Source: Labilibaculum sp.
GTDB lineage: Bacteria > Bacteroidota > Bacteroidia > Bacteroidales > Marinifilaceae
NCBI GenBank assembly: GCA_016342745.1
Contig: JAEINT010000003.1
Span: 248,001-312,000, forward strand
Direction: 5' to 3'
Length of the DNA: 64,000 bases
Shown piece after piece: positions 35,573 through 44,152 of this stretch (its first letter is position 1; each line of letters opens with the position of its first letter). The translations under genes were made by a program, and so were the position numbers. The notes beneath the pieces are model-generated. The model did not search any database. It worked only from the letters and a program-made list of their open reading frames with translations, and had not been told where the DNA came from.

Positions 35573-35590
35573 TAGGTTAATTAAGGTTAA
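35573..35590 (+). promoter_or_regulatory. GGTTAA direct-repeat motif upstream of thioredoxin paralog 3
   Basis: Second exact copy of TAGGTTAATTAAGGTTAA (first at 1419-1436), again about 100 bp before a secreted-thioredoxin gene. Flanking bases diverge more than the motif, which favours selection over simple copy residue. Confidence 0.5.
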
Positions 35591-35675
35591 TTATCAATTT
35601 TCAACTAATACTCTTTCAAATTTACAATGTCTGTTAAGTATAAGAAAGTACAATTCATTAATTAAAATTAAAGTA

Positions 35676-36884
35676 ATGAAAAAGTTAATCGTAATAGTAT
35701 TGGCCACGTTTATGTGTAGTGGTTTATTTGCACAAGGTATGGAGTTCGAACACGGAACTTTTAACGAAGCTTTGGCAAAAGCAAAAAAAGAAAACAAGCT
35801 TATTTTTATGGACTGTTACACCACTTGGTGTGGACCATGTAAATATTTGTCGAAGAATATTTTTACACAAAAAGAAGTAGGTGATTTTTTTAATAAGGAG
35901 TTTGTGAATGTTAAAATGGATTGTGAAAAAGGAGAAGGTCCAGTTTTGGCATCAAAATACGGTGTAAGTTCGTACCCAACCTTACTGTTTATCGATGCAA
36001 ATGGTAAGGCTGTACATAAATTGGTTGGAGGTATGCCAGCTGAAGATTTAATTAAAGGTGCAAAAGCAGCTTTAAATCCAGCAATGAGAATTGGAGCACT
36101 TAAAGCTAAATACGAAAAAGGCAATAGAGATTTGGAATTTTTGATGACCTATTTGGGTGCGGTAAAAGCTCAATATGATAAAGAAACTATGGCCATTGTC
36201 TCTAAAGAAATTATCAAACAAACATCTTTAGAGAAATACATGAACAAAGAAATGTTCTATGTTATTTCTGATGCTAACTTTCCATATGGATCTAAGGAAT
36301 TTAACTACTTGTTAGAAAATAAGGATAAAGTAAAAGAAATAACCGATGAATATCATTATGGATCTTTATTTGTAGGATCTATTTATAAATATTTGGGACA
36401 GTTTGCTACAGAATGTAAAGATTTAAAGGTGCTTGACGCTGAGATAGAAATATGCAATAAACAATTTACTTTGGATAATTTAGGTAAGGTCAAGAAAAAT
36501 TTCACATCGACTTATTATATTGCAAATAATCAATTGCAAACTTGGTTCGACCTTAAGATAAAAGATGCAGAAGCTTTAAAAGGAGAACAAAACTATGTGT
36601 ACAATTACAGTAGCATCTGCGATGAAATCTTAAGAACTCCAAGCCTGGCGGCATCAAAGGAGATTGTTAATGACTTTACGAAAGTTGCTCAAACAATTGC
36701 CGCCGATCAGGAAACAGGATTAATTATGGGGAACTTTATGCTGGCTAAACTATATCTGCATACAAAGGAGAAAGAAAAAGCTTTAAAATGTTATGCTATT
36801 TTTATAGATAACAATGCTAAGGCAGGCGGAAGTACTACGCATCCATCTATTACAAATTTGAAAGTTGCTATAGATAACTTGTAA
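35676..36884 (+). CDS. Secreted thioredoxin-fold protein with helical C-terminal region (paralog 3)
   Basis: 402 residues. Signal peptide ends near GLFAQG; thioredoxin domain at ~25-140 with TTWCGPCKYLSKNIFTQKEVG and SYPTLLFIDANG; then ~260 helical residues with no recognised domain. It matches the protein at 1534 most closely, including the segment MEFEHGTFNEALAKAKKEN. It carries the same GGTTAA-repeat motif upstream, so paralogs 1 and 3 probably share regulation. It has its own terminator and forms a single-gene unit. Confidence 0.87.
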   Translation: MKKLIVIVLATFMCSGLFAQGMEFEHGTFNEALAKAKKENKLIFMDCYTTWCGPCKYLSKNIFTQKEVGDFFNKEFVNVKMDCEKGEGPVLASKYGVSSYPTLLFIDANGKAVHKLVGGMPAEDLIKGAKAALNPAMRIGALKAKYEKGNRDLEFLMTYLGAVKAQYDKETMAIVSKEIIKQTSLEKYMNKEMFYVISDANFPYGSKEFNYLLENKDKVKEITDEYHYGSLFVGSIYKYLGQFATECKDLKVLDAEIEICNKQFTLDNLGKVKKNFTSTYYIANNQLQTWFDLKIKDAEALKGEQNYVYNYSSICDEILRTPSLAASKEIVNDFTKVAQTIAADQETGLIMGNFMLAKLYLHTKEKEKALKCYAIFIDNNAKAGGSTTHPSITNLKVAIDNL

Positions 36885-36932
36885 ACAAGGATAATTGTTG
36901 CAAATAAACTTTATTTGAGAGTATATTAAGAA

Positions 36933-36963
36933 GGCTCAGGTTTAACACCTGAGTCTTTTTTAT
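36933..36963 (+). terminator. Intrinsic terminator after thioredoxin paralog 3
   Basis: GGCTCAGGT (36933-36941) and ACCTGAGTC (36947-36955) pair around TTAAC, followed by a T-run. Confidence 0.85.
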
Positions 36964-37008
36964 ACTGTTCTGTTATTATTTTGATTAAGATTTTAAAAAT
37001 AATTTATA

Positions 37009-38640
37009 ATGAAAATCATAAGAATAATTTTCCTGTTAGCATTTGTGTTTATAGGGTCATTGTCACAAGTATTGGCATCTGAGAAGTCAGTAAAAGAAGA
37101 TTTTAATAAGCTTATAAATATTCAAAATCAGATAAAGAAAATTTATCCTCAGATATTAGATTGCACAGTTAGTATAGGTGCAGGTTGTTCAGGTGTAATT
37201 GTTTCAGAAGATGGTTACATACTTACTGCTAGTCATGTGATTGAAATGTTTGAGAATACAAAAGGAAAAATAACGGTTAAGCTTAAAGATGGAATTGAGC
37301 GGGATGTTGAACGATTCGGCAGAAATATGGCAGGTGATTTTGCTCTTTTAAAATTAAAGGATGAGGGAAAGTGGCCATTTGCTAAAATAGGATCAAGCAG
37401 TGAATTAAATAGTAATGAACTTTGTTTGATGTTAGGTCATTCGACAGGTTATCAGGAGGGAAGACCAGCGGTTTTGCGTACGGGTTTTGTTAGAGGATTT
37501 ACAAAAACTGGTTTCCTTAGAACAAGTTGTACAATGATGCCTGGAGATTTAGGAGGACCACTTTTTAATTTAGATGGTGAATTGATCGGTATCAACTCGT
37601 ATTGTTGGGAAAAAGAATTTGAAAACTATTTTTCGCCTTCGGATAGAATATTAAAAAACTGGGATGCATTGCTTGATGGAGGTGTACATGAACCTAAACA
37701 TCCAAATTATTATTCTAAAGAAATTGTAAAAGCAAACTTAGCAGACTCGCCGTATGTTCTTTCTAAAAGCTACGACAATTTATCTTTGGCGATAGAAGGT
37801 AATGGAAGTACAAAATCAAACAAGGTTTATCCCATTTATCTGCTGAATGACGATGATCAGCTGATTATACATGCAACGCAAATTACCAATGATGGTGTAT
37901 TGGTTTCAAAGTCGTCATTAATAAAGGAGAAGGCAGTAAGATGCAAACTAAAAGATGGGACTTTTGTTAGACTTGAAGTGATCGGAAGATCTGATGAGAA
38001 CGACTTGGTGTATTTGCATTCAAAAGAAATAGCTAATGAGAATCAATTGTTAATAAAGAATAAAATCGAAATAGGTGATTTTATTGGTTTACTAAATGTA
38101 AATAATGAGATTGATTTATCAGGTGTAATTGGTGTTGGCACAAGAAATATCCCTGTTCTTACAGCTGGAATGTTTGGAATGGAGATGGAAGGTTTAAAAG
38201 TGACCAAAGTATACGATAATAGCAACAGCTTTTTAGGTGGAATAAAAGATGGTGATGAGATAATTAGCATCAATTCAAAAGTGTTCAAGAATAAAGATGA
38301 GTATGATGTTTTTATGAAGAATACATGTCCAAATCAAATTGTCGATTTGCAAATAAAAAGAGGAGATAAGGAAGTTGAAACAGAGGTGAAATTAGGTCCA
38401 TTTCCTCCTAAGCAACACCCTGCCGATTTTGTTGAGTTAAGTGGAAAGAAGGAAGGTTTTGCGAATGCATTTACATTTGATATATCAATAAAACCTGTAG
38501 ATTGCGGTGCTCCCTTACTTAATTTGGATGGGGAAGTTGTTGGTGTATCAATAGCGCGATCAACAAGAACTTGTTCTTACGCAATACCTATTGATGTTAT
38601 CCTAAACGAATACAATAAATTAAGTAAGAAGATGAACTAA
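37009..38640 (+). CDS. Secreted trypsin-like (Deg/HtrA-type) protein with PDZ domain and lost catalytic serines
   Basis: 543 residues with a signal peptide (~1-23). The first trypsin-like domain (~45-240) keeps the histidine (LTASH76) and aspartate (GD110FALL), but the GDSGGP motif reads GD-L181-GGP, so serine is replaced by leucine. A second barrel-like half (~255-543) has KSS where LTASH is expected, keeps an ND-LVYL aspartate, holds an inserted PDZ domain (~405-460, GGIKDGDEIISINSK) and ends in VD-C499-GAPLLNLDGEVVG, with cysteine at the serine position. Without serine nucleophiles it is probably not a classical serine protease. It may bind peptides or act as a regulator or chaperone; a cysteine nucleophile at 499 is conceivable but lacks its histidine. 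Confidence 0.75.
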   Translation: MKIIRIIFLLAFVFIGSLSQVLASEKSVKEDFNKLINIQNQIKKIYPQILDCTVSIGAGCSGVIVSEDGYILTASHVIEMFENTKGKITVKLKDGIERDVERFGRNMAGDFALLKLKDEGKWPFAKIGSSSELNSNELCLMLGHSTGYQEGRPAVLRTGFVRGFTKTGFLRTSCTMMPGDLGGPLFNLDGELIGINSYCWEKEFENYFSPSDRILKNWDALLDGGVHEPKHPNYYSKEIVKANLADSPYVLSKSYDNLSLAIEGNGSTKSNKVYPIYLLNDDDQLIIHATQITNDGVLVSKSSLIKEKAVRCKLKDGTFVRLEVIGRSDENDLVYLHSKEIANENQLLIKNKIEIGDFIGLLNVNNEIDLSGVIGVGTRNIPVLTAGMFGMEMEGLKVTKVYDNSNSFLGGIKDGDEIISINSKVFKNKDEYDVFMKNTCPNQIVDLQIKRGDKEVETEVKLGPFPPKQHPADFVELSGKKEGFANAFTFDISIKPVDCGAPLLNLDGEVVGVSIARSTRTCSYAIPIDVILNEYNKLSKKMN

Positions 38641-38670
38641 TATTGTTGATTTTCTAGCTAAGCATATATA

Positions 38671-38701
38671 AGAGCAGCCATATTCGTGACTGCTCTTTTT
38701 T
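38671..38701 (+). terminator. Intrinsic terminator after the protease-like gene
   Basis: AGAGCAG (38671-38677) and CTGCTCT (38690-38696) pair and are followed by a T-run. Confidence 0.75.
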
Positions 38702-38832
38702 ATGCTTCGTTATATTGGCTCAATAATTGTTAAAATGAAAGTCGGGATTACCCTACTTGCTAAATCCATAAAGGAAGCCTATTTTTACGAGCTTAGAATT
38801 GGACACTATACCTTAAAATAAAACCAGAAAGA

Positions 38833-40233
38833 ATGAGTATTGAGAAAGAGGAAACGATAAAAGAGCGCTTTTCCAGAGCCTTTTGGGTAGCCAACTCGGT
38901 TGAGTTGTTGGAAAGAGCTGCTTATTATGGAGTATTTATTGTAATCACAATTTACCTATCCAGAATATTAGGATTTACCGATGTAGAAGCTGCTATTATT
39001 TCAGGTTTATTTTCGGGAGGATTGTATTTGTTGCCAACTTTTAGTGGTGCTTTGGCTGATAAAATGGGTTTTAAGAATGCACTTTTACTCGCATTTGCAC
39101 TCTTAACCATAGGATACGCTGGACTGGCTGTTTTTCCAACCATGTTGGAGTCTGCAGGACTTGTTGAATATACCGAAATAACAGTTTTTACAGGTTTAGA
39201 AAGCAGTTCTCATAAATGGTTTATTGTTCCAATAATCGTTATAATAATGATTGGTGGATCATTCATTAAATCGGTAATTACAGGAACAGTTGCTAAAGAA
39301 ACTACAGTAGCCAATCGTGCACGAGGATTTTCTATTTTTTACACCATGGTAAATATTGGTTCTTTTTCAGGAAAAACCATTGTTAAGCCATTGCGTGAGG
39401 CTTTAGGAAATGAAGGTTTAGTTACCTTAAATTACTTTTCTGCAGGGGCAACATTACTAGGTTTAATAGCTGTTTATTTTTTCTTTAAAACGACTCGTAC
39501 CGAGGGAGAAGGAAAGAGTATGTCGGAAATTTGGGATGCTTTGTTAAAAGTATTGGCCAATGGAAGATTGGTTGCTTTAATCCTTATTGTAACAGGTTTC
39601 TGGATGGTTCAACATCAATTGTATGCAACCATGCCTAAGTATGTATTGCGTATGGCAGGCGAAGGAGCATCACCATCTTGGTATGCCAATGTAAACCCAT
39701 TAATTGTATTCCTTTTTGTAGGAGTAATTACGCAGTTAATGAGAAAGAAAACAGCTCTGTTTTCGATGACTGTAGGTATGTTTATTATGCCAGTATCGGC
39801 TTTGTGTATGGCTGCAGGAAATTTATTGGCAGTAGATTCTATCGATTTAGGCTTGTTTAGTCTGCATCCAGTTGCTTTCATGATGGTTATTGGTATCGTG
39901 TTTCAGGGATTTGCAGAATCTTTTATCTCACCACGATTTTTGGAATACTTTTCGCTTCAGGCTCCTAAAGGAGAAGAAGGTTTGTATTTAGGTTTTAGCC
40001 ATTTGCATTCATTTGTTTCATCAATTGTAGGTTTCGGATTGTCTGGATTTTTATTGCAGAAATATTGCCCAGATCCAAAACTATTTGCAAATCATGCAGA
40101 ATGGGAAGTGGCTTCGGCAAATGCTCATTACATTTGGTATTACTTTGTGGCTATTGCCGCAACATCAGCAATCGCATTGATTGTTTACGGTCGTATTACC
40201 AAGAAATTAGATGCACAAAAGGAGCTAGCTTAA
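38833..40233 (+). CDS. POT/MFS-family transporter
   Basis: 466 residues, almost wholly hydrophobic, with about 12 predicted transmembrane helices. The N-terminal ANSVELLERAAYYGVF matches the ExxER-YYG signature of proton-dependent oligopeptide transporters, and GALADKMGFKNAL fits the MFS loop 2-3 motif. It probably imports di- or tripeptides across the inner membrane with protons; the substrate is inferred from the family. The ATG at 38833 starts MSIEKEETIKERFSRAFW. A CTTG-N20-TATTTTTA promoter-like pair lies at 38756-38787. Confidence 0.8.
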   Translation: MSIEKEETIKERFSRAFWVANSVELLERAAYYGVFIVITIYLSRILGFTDVEAAIISGLFSGGLYLLPTFSGALADKMGFKNALLLAFALLTIGYAGLAVFPTMLESAGLVEYTEITVFTGLESSSHKWFIVPIIVIIMIGGSFIKSVITGTVAKETTVANRARGFSIFYTMVNIGSFSGKTIVKPLREALGNEGLVTLNYFSAGATLLGLIAVYFFFKTTRTEGEGKSMSEIWDALLKVLANGRLVALILIVTGFWMVQHQLYATMPKYVLRMAGEGASPSWYANVNPLIVFLFVGVITQLMRKKTALFSMTVGMFIMPVSALCMAAGNLLAVDSIDLGLFSLHPVAFMMVIGIVFQGFAESFISPRFLEYFSLQAPKGEEGLYLGFSHLHSFVSSIVGFGLSGFLLQKYCPDPKLFANHAEWEVASANAHYIWYYFVAIAATSAIALIVYGRITKKLDAQKELA

Positions 40234-40256
40234 GAAATAGCTTCTATACGTATATT

Positions 40257-40290
40257 AAAAGGATATTCTCTTGAGAATATCCTTTTTTTT
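40257..40290. terminator. Bidirectional terminator between convergent genes
   Basis: AAAAGGATATTCTC (40257-40270) pairs almost perfectly with GAGAATATCC (40273-40282). It has T on the plus side and, because of the upstream A-run, T on the minus side too. It serves both the transporter and the FUSC gene. Confidence 0.85.
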
Positions 40291-40299
40291 ATGCTTGAA

Positions 40300-42444
40300 T
40301 TAGGCTTCACTTAATCGGCAAGCTTCTTCTAATAGCTGTTCGCTTACCTCAGCAATATTGTAAAGCAATACCAATTTTAAGCGTTCGTTTCCTTTCTCCA
40401 TTTCACTAAGCTGATACCCTAATTCTTCAATAAATGTTTTAATTCCAGCGGAAGAAGAACAAGCCGTTTTGTTTTTAATGGCATCAATTGCATTGGCTAG
40501 TTCCGCTTCAATATTGCTATACATTTGCCATTGTTTTTCATCTACATAGTTTTTTGTGTTGCGATGAGCTCCCAATGCCGATAGGTAGGAAAGCAAAGCA
40601 TGATTAAGGTAGGTAAGTGCAAAGGCATGTTTTTGAAATTTCTGCTGGCGCTTTGGCTCTAGCTTCATACCTTGCCAAGACAAAGCAAGAGCACTATCTG
40701 CCTGATGAGCACGATATCTGGAAATACGATAATCCAAATCATCTTCTTTTGCGTCTTTGTATTCTGCTAATATCGATTTAAAATAATTGCTGTTTTGTTG
40801 CAGGGCGTTGGCAAGTAGTTTTGGAAGTTTTTTGTATTGCCAATCGGGCCAAAGAAAACGAACTACAGCAATCGCCAAAATAGCACCAATTAGCGTATCT
40901 ACAATTCGCGGCCCCATAACAGCAACACCTTTGCCAGCAAGTAAGTTGAAAGCAGCAATTACGAATATGGTAACAAATATTACTGATATGGAATAGTTCT
41001 TTCGCAACCAGGCAAAAAAGGCATAAGCAGCACCAAGAAGTAAAGCAATTTGTCCCTCTTTTGTTGGTAGTAATTGTACAATTGCAACGCCAATTACCAC
41101 ACCTGATAAGGTTCCTAAAATTCTTTGGAAAAGTCTTCTTCTTGTTTCGCTATAGCTTGGCTGGCAAACAAATAAACTGGTTAGTAAGATCCATTCTCCT
41201 TTTTCTAAATTGAATTGATTGATAAGAATATAACCCAATAAAAAGCAGGAGCTCAATCGAATTGCATAACGCAAACGAGGATGATTCCAGTTTAATTGTT
41301 CTTTAAAACGTTGCCATAAGGAGCGAGAATCACGATCTACTCTTGGTAGAATTCCAGAATCGACATTAAAGTTCATATTCTGTAGCGAAAGATGCGATTG
41401 TGTAAGATTTTGCAGTAGAAGTGAAAGACTGCTGTATTTTCCACTTGCATTTTGCTTTTTCACCTTTGCTTTTAGCGCCGATACGGTCCATTTTAAAGAT
41501 ATTGGGTGGTGATAAACCGTTCCCATGATCAGACTTTTCGAAACTTCGTGACAAGCTATGGAAAGCTGAAGCAGCAATTGACCTAAGCCTTCTAAAATTT
41601 CGTGGTTTTCAGGATTATCACTCAATAAATCGTAACGATCGTGGCTCGAAGCAGCTCTTTCGTGAAGACTTTGCAACAAAAGGAATTTATGTAAATAGGG
41701 ACGCAATGCTTCATGATTTTTCATTGCATCTTCGTAACTGTTTAATACATTTTTACATCCTCCAAGCGAATTGACCAATTTACTATTTAAGGTTGCCAAG
41801 CGATTTCTGAGTTTATCTTGAACTTTAGCATCGCTAGGAAAAAGGCGTGATTTTTCTTTCATGTAGACAGAAAGATCTTCGAAGCCTTGAGATAATTGTT
41901 CTTCCAATAACCTTGAAGGATGAAAAGTTAAAAGAAGAAGCGAAATAATACCATAACATAATGCACCAGCAGGAAGCAATAGCGGTTGCCAGTACCAATT
42001 GGGTGATAGATCTGCGCCAAGCATGGTATAAATGGCAACAAGTAAAGCGCCAAAGGTTACGCCTCGATAGCGTTCTCCCAATCCACCTAAAATAATAAAG
42101 GTGATGGTTGATCCAACCAAACCAATGCCAAATAGAATAGGGAAAGGCCTTAAGAGTTCCACTGAAACACTCGAAATAGCAAAGCTAATAATGGTAAGAA
42201 TTAGTGCTTTTATACGTCCTTTTGGATGATCATCTGTTTCGGAAAGCGCACCAGCTAAGGCACCCAAAGCCAAAGTGACGCCAATAAAAGAAGCGTCAAA
42301 AATCAGGAAGGGGATTAACAAAAGTCCCATGGAGATAGTTGCTTTAAGTGCAAATAATCGATTTGGATAGCGCCAAAAAGTGCTAATCCAGAATTCGAAC
42401 CATGCTTGTCCCTGAAATCTTTTCCCTTGTGTCTTTATTTTCAT
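40300..42444 (-). CDS. FUSC/YccS-family inner-membrane protein
   Basis: 714 residues. The N-terminal half starts with a cytoplasmic segment and about six transmembrane helices (LFALKATISMGLLLIPFLIF, FGALLVAIYTMLGADLSPNW), then a long soluble region (~170-390). A second block of helices at ~395-525 (YAIRLSSCFLLGYILINQF, GVVIGVAIVQLLPTKEGQIA) precedes a cytoplasmic helical tail. This doubled layout matches the YccS/YhfK group of the FUSC family, thought to be aromatic-acid or related efflux proteins. It stands alone and convergent with the POT gene. No membrane-fusion partner lies beside it, so the substrate is unknown. Confidence 0.82.
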   Translation of the reverse strand: MKIKTQGKRFQGQAWFEFWISTFWRYPNRLFALKATISMGLLLIPFLIFDASFIGVTLALGALAGALSETDDHPKGRIKALILTIISFAISSVSVELLRPFPILFGIGLVGSTITFIILGGLGERYRGVTFGALLVAIYTMLGADLSPNWYWQPLLLPAGALCYGIISLLLLTFHPSRLLEEQLSQGFEDLSVYMKEKSRLFPSDAKVQDKLRNRLATLNSKLVNSLGGCKNVLNSYEDAMKNHEALRPYLHKFLLLQSLHERAASSHDRYDLLSDNPENHEILEGLGQLLLQLSIACHEVSKSLIMGTVYHHPISLKWTVSALKAKVKKQNASGKYSSLSLLLQNLTQSHLSLQNMNFNVDSGILPRVDRDSRSLWQRFKEQLNWNHPRLRYAIRLSSCFLLGYILINQFNLEKGEWILLTSLFVCQPSYSETRRRLFQRILGTLSGVVIGVAIVQLLPTKEGQIALLLGAAYAFFAWLRKNYSISVIFVTIFVIAAFNLLAGKGVAVMGPRIVDTLIGAILAIAVVRFLWPDWQYKKLPKLLANALQQNSNYFKSILAEYKDAKEDDLDYRISRYRAHQADSALALSWQGMKLEPKRQQKFQKHAFALTYLNHALLSYLSALGAHRNTKNYVDEKQWQMYSNIEAELANAIDAIKNKTACSSSAGIKTFIEELGYQLSEMEKGNERLKLVLLYNIAEVSEQLLEEACRLSEA

Positions 42445-42464
42445 GTATGAGATGCTTTAATGCG

Positions 42465-42472
42465 CAAAGATA
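42465..42472 (-). promoter_or_regulatory. -7 box of the FUSC gene
   Basis: On the minus strand TATCTTTG fits TAnnTTTG, about 20 bases before the start codon. No -33 TTTG is found at 19-20 bases. Confidence 0.4.
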
Positions 42473-42745
42473 ACAGAAGCAAAGAAGTAAAATGCCCGAT
42501 GATATTAAATTTCTATTCCGATTAAATTGAATGCCTTTTTTTTACTTGCTTCAAGTGTTTGAAAGACTGCGATTTTAAGCTGTTTGTAGAGTGTGTAGAC
42601 AATTTTAAAAGGTGTTTTTATAAAACTTTGTTTGTTGTAGTTCGTAAATGTTTTTTTAATTCTCATTACTGCAGTTCGTAATGAAATATGAATGCCTAGA
42701 ATGTTTTCATGTTAAGACTATTTTTAACGCCCTCTAAATTTGAGT

Positions 42746-43171
42746 ATGAAGAAGAAAACAGCATATGCGATTTTCCCAGATAAATCTCTGATTGTTGAAT
42801 GTTATTGTGGTGAGTTCTCAATTGAAGAACTAATTGAAGCGAAAAATAATATTGCTTGCGATGAAAACTACAGTGCAGATTTCAATGTATTACATGATAT
42901 TAGAGATTCAAAATTTCTTTTTAGATTTAATGAAATTGATAAATATGTAGACTTTTTGTTTACGGATCGTAAATATATGGGTGAGCGAAAATCATTCGTT
43001 TTAACAACCTCACCATACCAAGTTATTATTGGTTTGGGATTTGATATGAAAAAAAGAAATCTTCCTATTAATGTTAAAGTTGCGAGCACCATCGAAACTG
43101 CGGTGCAATTTTTTGAACTTCCACAATCTGACAATGATTTTATAGAATCTTGGATTGAAAAAAATAGATAA
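42746..43171 (+). CDS. Small cytoplasmic protein, STAS-like fold possible
   Basis: 141 residues from the ATG at 42746. No signal peptide or membrane helix. The pattern FPDKSLIVECYCGEFSIEEL, FNVLHDIRDSKF and FVLTTSPYQVIIGLGF is common in small Bacteroidota proteins annotated as SpoIIAA/STAS-like; that assignment is weak. An in-frame TTG at 42740 is unlikely because a TAAATTTG -7 box covers 42735-42742. With that box the mRNA would be leaderless or the true start later. It ends at its own terminator. Confidence 0.65.
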   Translation: MKKKTAYAIFPDKSLIVECYCGEFSIEELIEAKNNIACDENYSADFNVLHDIRDSKFLFRFNEIDKYVDFLFTDRKYMGERKSFVLTTSPYQVIIGLGFDMKKRNLPINVKVASTIETAVQFFELPQSDNDFIESWIEKNR

Positions 43172-43212
43172 TAAAAACACGAATAGTTTATCGTATTAGA
43201 ATATTAATAGGC

Positions 43213-43248
43213 AATGGAGCGATTCTTAAGAAGCTCCATTTTTTTTTA
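43213..43248 (+). terminator. Intrinsic terminator
   Basis: AATGGAGC (43213-43220) and GCTCCATT (43233-43240) pair and are followed by ten T. Confidence 0.85.
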
Positions 43249-43429
43249 TGTGATTTTCTCTGAAACTTCTAATATCTACGTTTACCTCTAATACTATTTG
43301 CAATGCATTTTTGTCTTCCTTCCTTATCAAAACTTTTGTTGACTAATTATTGTTTTGTAGATTCACATACAATTAAACGGCATTGTGTTTATTAATAATA
43401 TTACCGCATATTAGCCAAACTAATATAGA

Positions 43430-44008
43430 ATGAAAAAGAATATTATAATCTTGTTCCTTTTGAGCTTTCTTTTTTCTGGAAATATAAATGCTCAAACTTC
43501 AGATTCAACTAAAATCGTATCGATAATTGAAAACTTCTTTGAATGGTACGTTGAAGTAATCAAGGAAGAAGCCTATCCTGAATATTCGCCACAATTCGTT
43601 GAAGATGAAAATGGAAATACAACACTTGACTATTCTTTGTATATGAATAACCTGAAGAAATTGTCTTTTTCAAAAGAACTTATAGAACAAGAAAAGAAAG
43701 CTTATGAATCATGTATTGAAAATTTATTAGAAGTTAAATATACTATGTTTGATTCTGTCTTTGACGAACTAGATGATTATGAAACGGCACAATGCGATTT
43801 TTTTAATTCTTACCGTTGGATTGGAAGTATGGAGTTAATTGATGGGGTAAATGTCAAAGAGGTTATAACTGAATCAGAAAAGGGTGAAGTTAAACTTCAG
43901 TTTTATAATTATTATCCCAAAGACAGTGCTTTTTACTATTGGAATAGCAGTACATCTATTTTCCTTTTGAAGGAAAATAATGAATGGAAGATTAATAAAA
44001 TTGAATAA
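43430..44008 (+). CDS. Secreted protein of DUF3828-like type
   Basis: 192 residues with a clear signal peptide (~1-21, ending NINAQ). The mature part starts with a helix typical of the family (IIENFFEWYVEVIKE), followed by a body rich in acidic and aromatic residues and a final strand segment WKINKIE. This matches the general shape of DUF3828 proteins, whose function is unknown. No partner or regulatory site could be identified. Confidence 0.6.
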   Translation: MKKNIIILFLLSFLFSGNINAQTSDSTKIVSIIENFFEWYVEVIKEEAYPEYSPQFVEDENGNTTLDYSLYMNNLKKLSFSKELIEQEKKAYESCIENLLEVKYTMFDSVFDELDDYETAQCDFFNSYRWIGSMELIDGVNVKEVITESEKGEVKLQFYNYYPKDSAFYYWNSSTSIFLLKENNEWKINKIE

Positions 44009-44152
44009 AACGTGCGGTAATAAAAACTAAATTTCATGGGTGCTGATGAGTCGTTTAAAGCCTAGTTTTATCTAATAATAAAGTATCTTCCAGAAAGTGT
44101 TATCCAATTAGTAAAAATGAATTCTTATTTTTGAATATTTATAAATTCAGTT

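Noticed and set aside
1534-36884. Naming the three SusCD loci as polysaccharide utilisation loci
   Set aside because: No carbohydrate-active enzyme is encoded in any of them; SusCD pairs also import peptides and other ligands.
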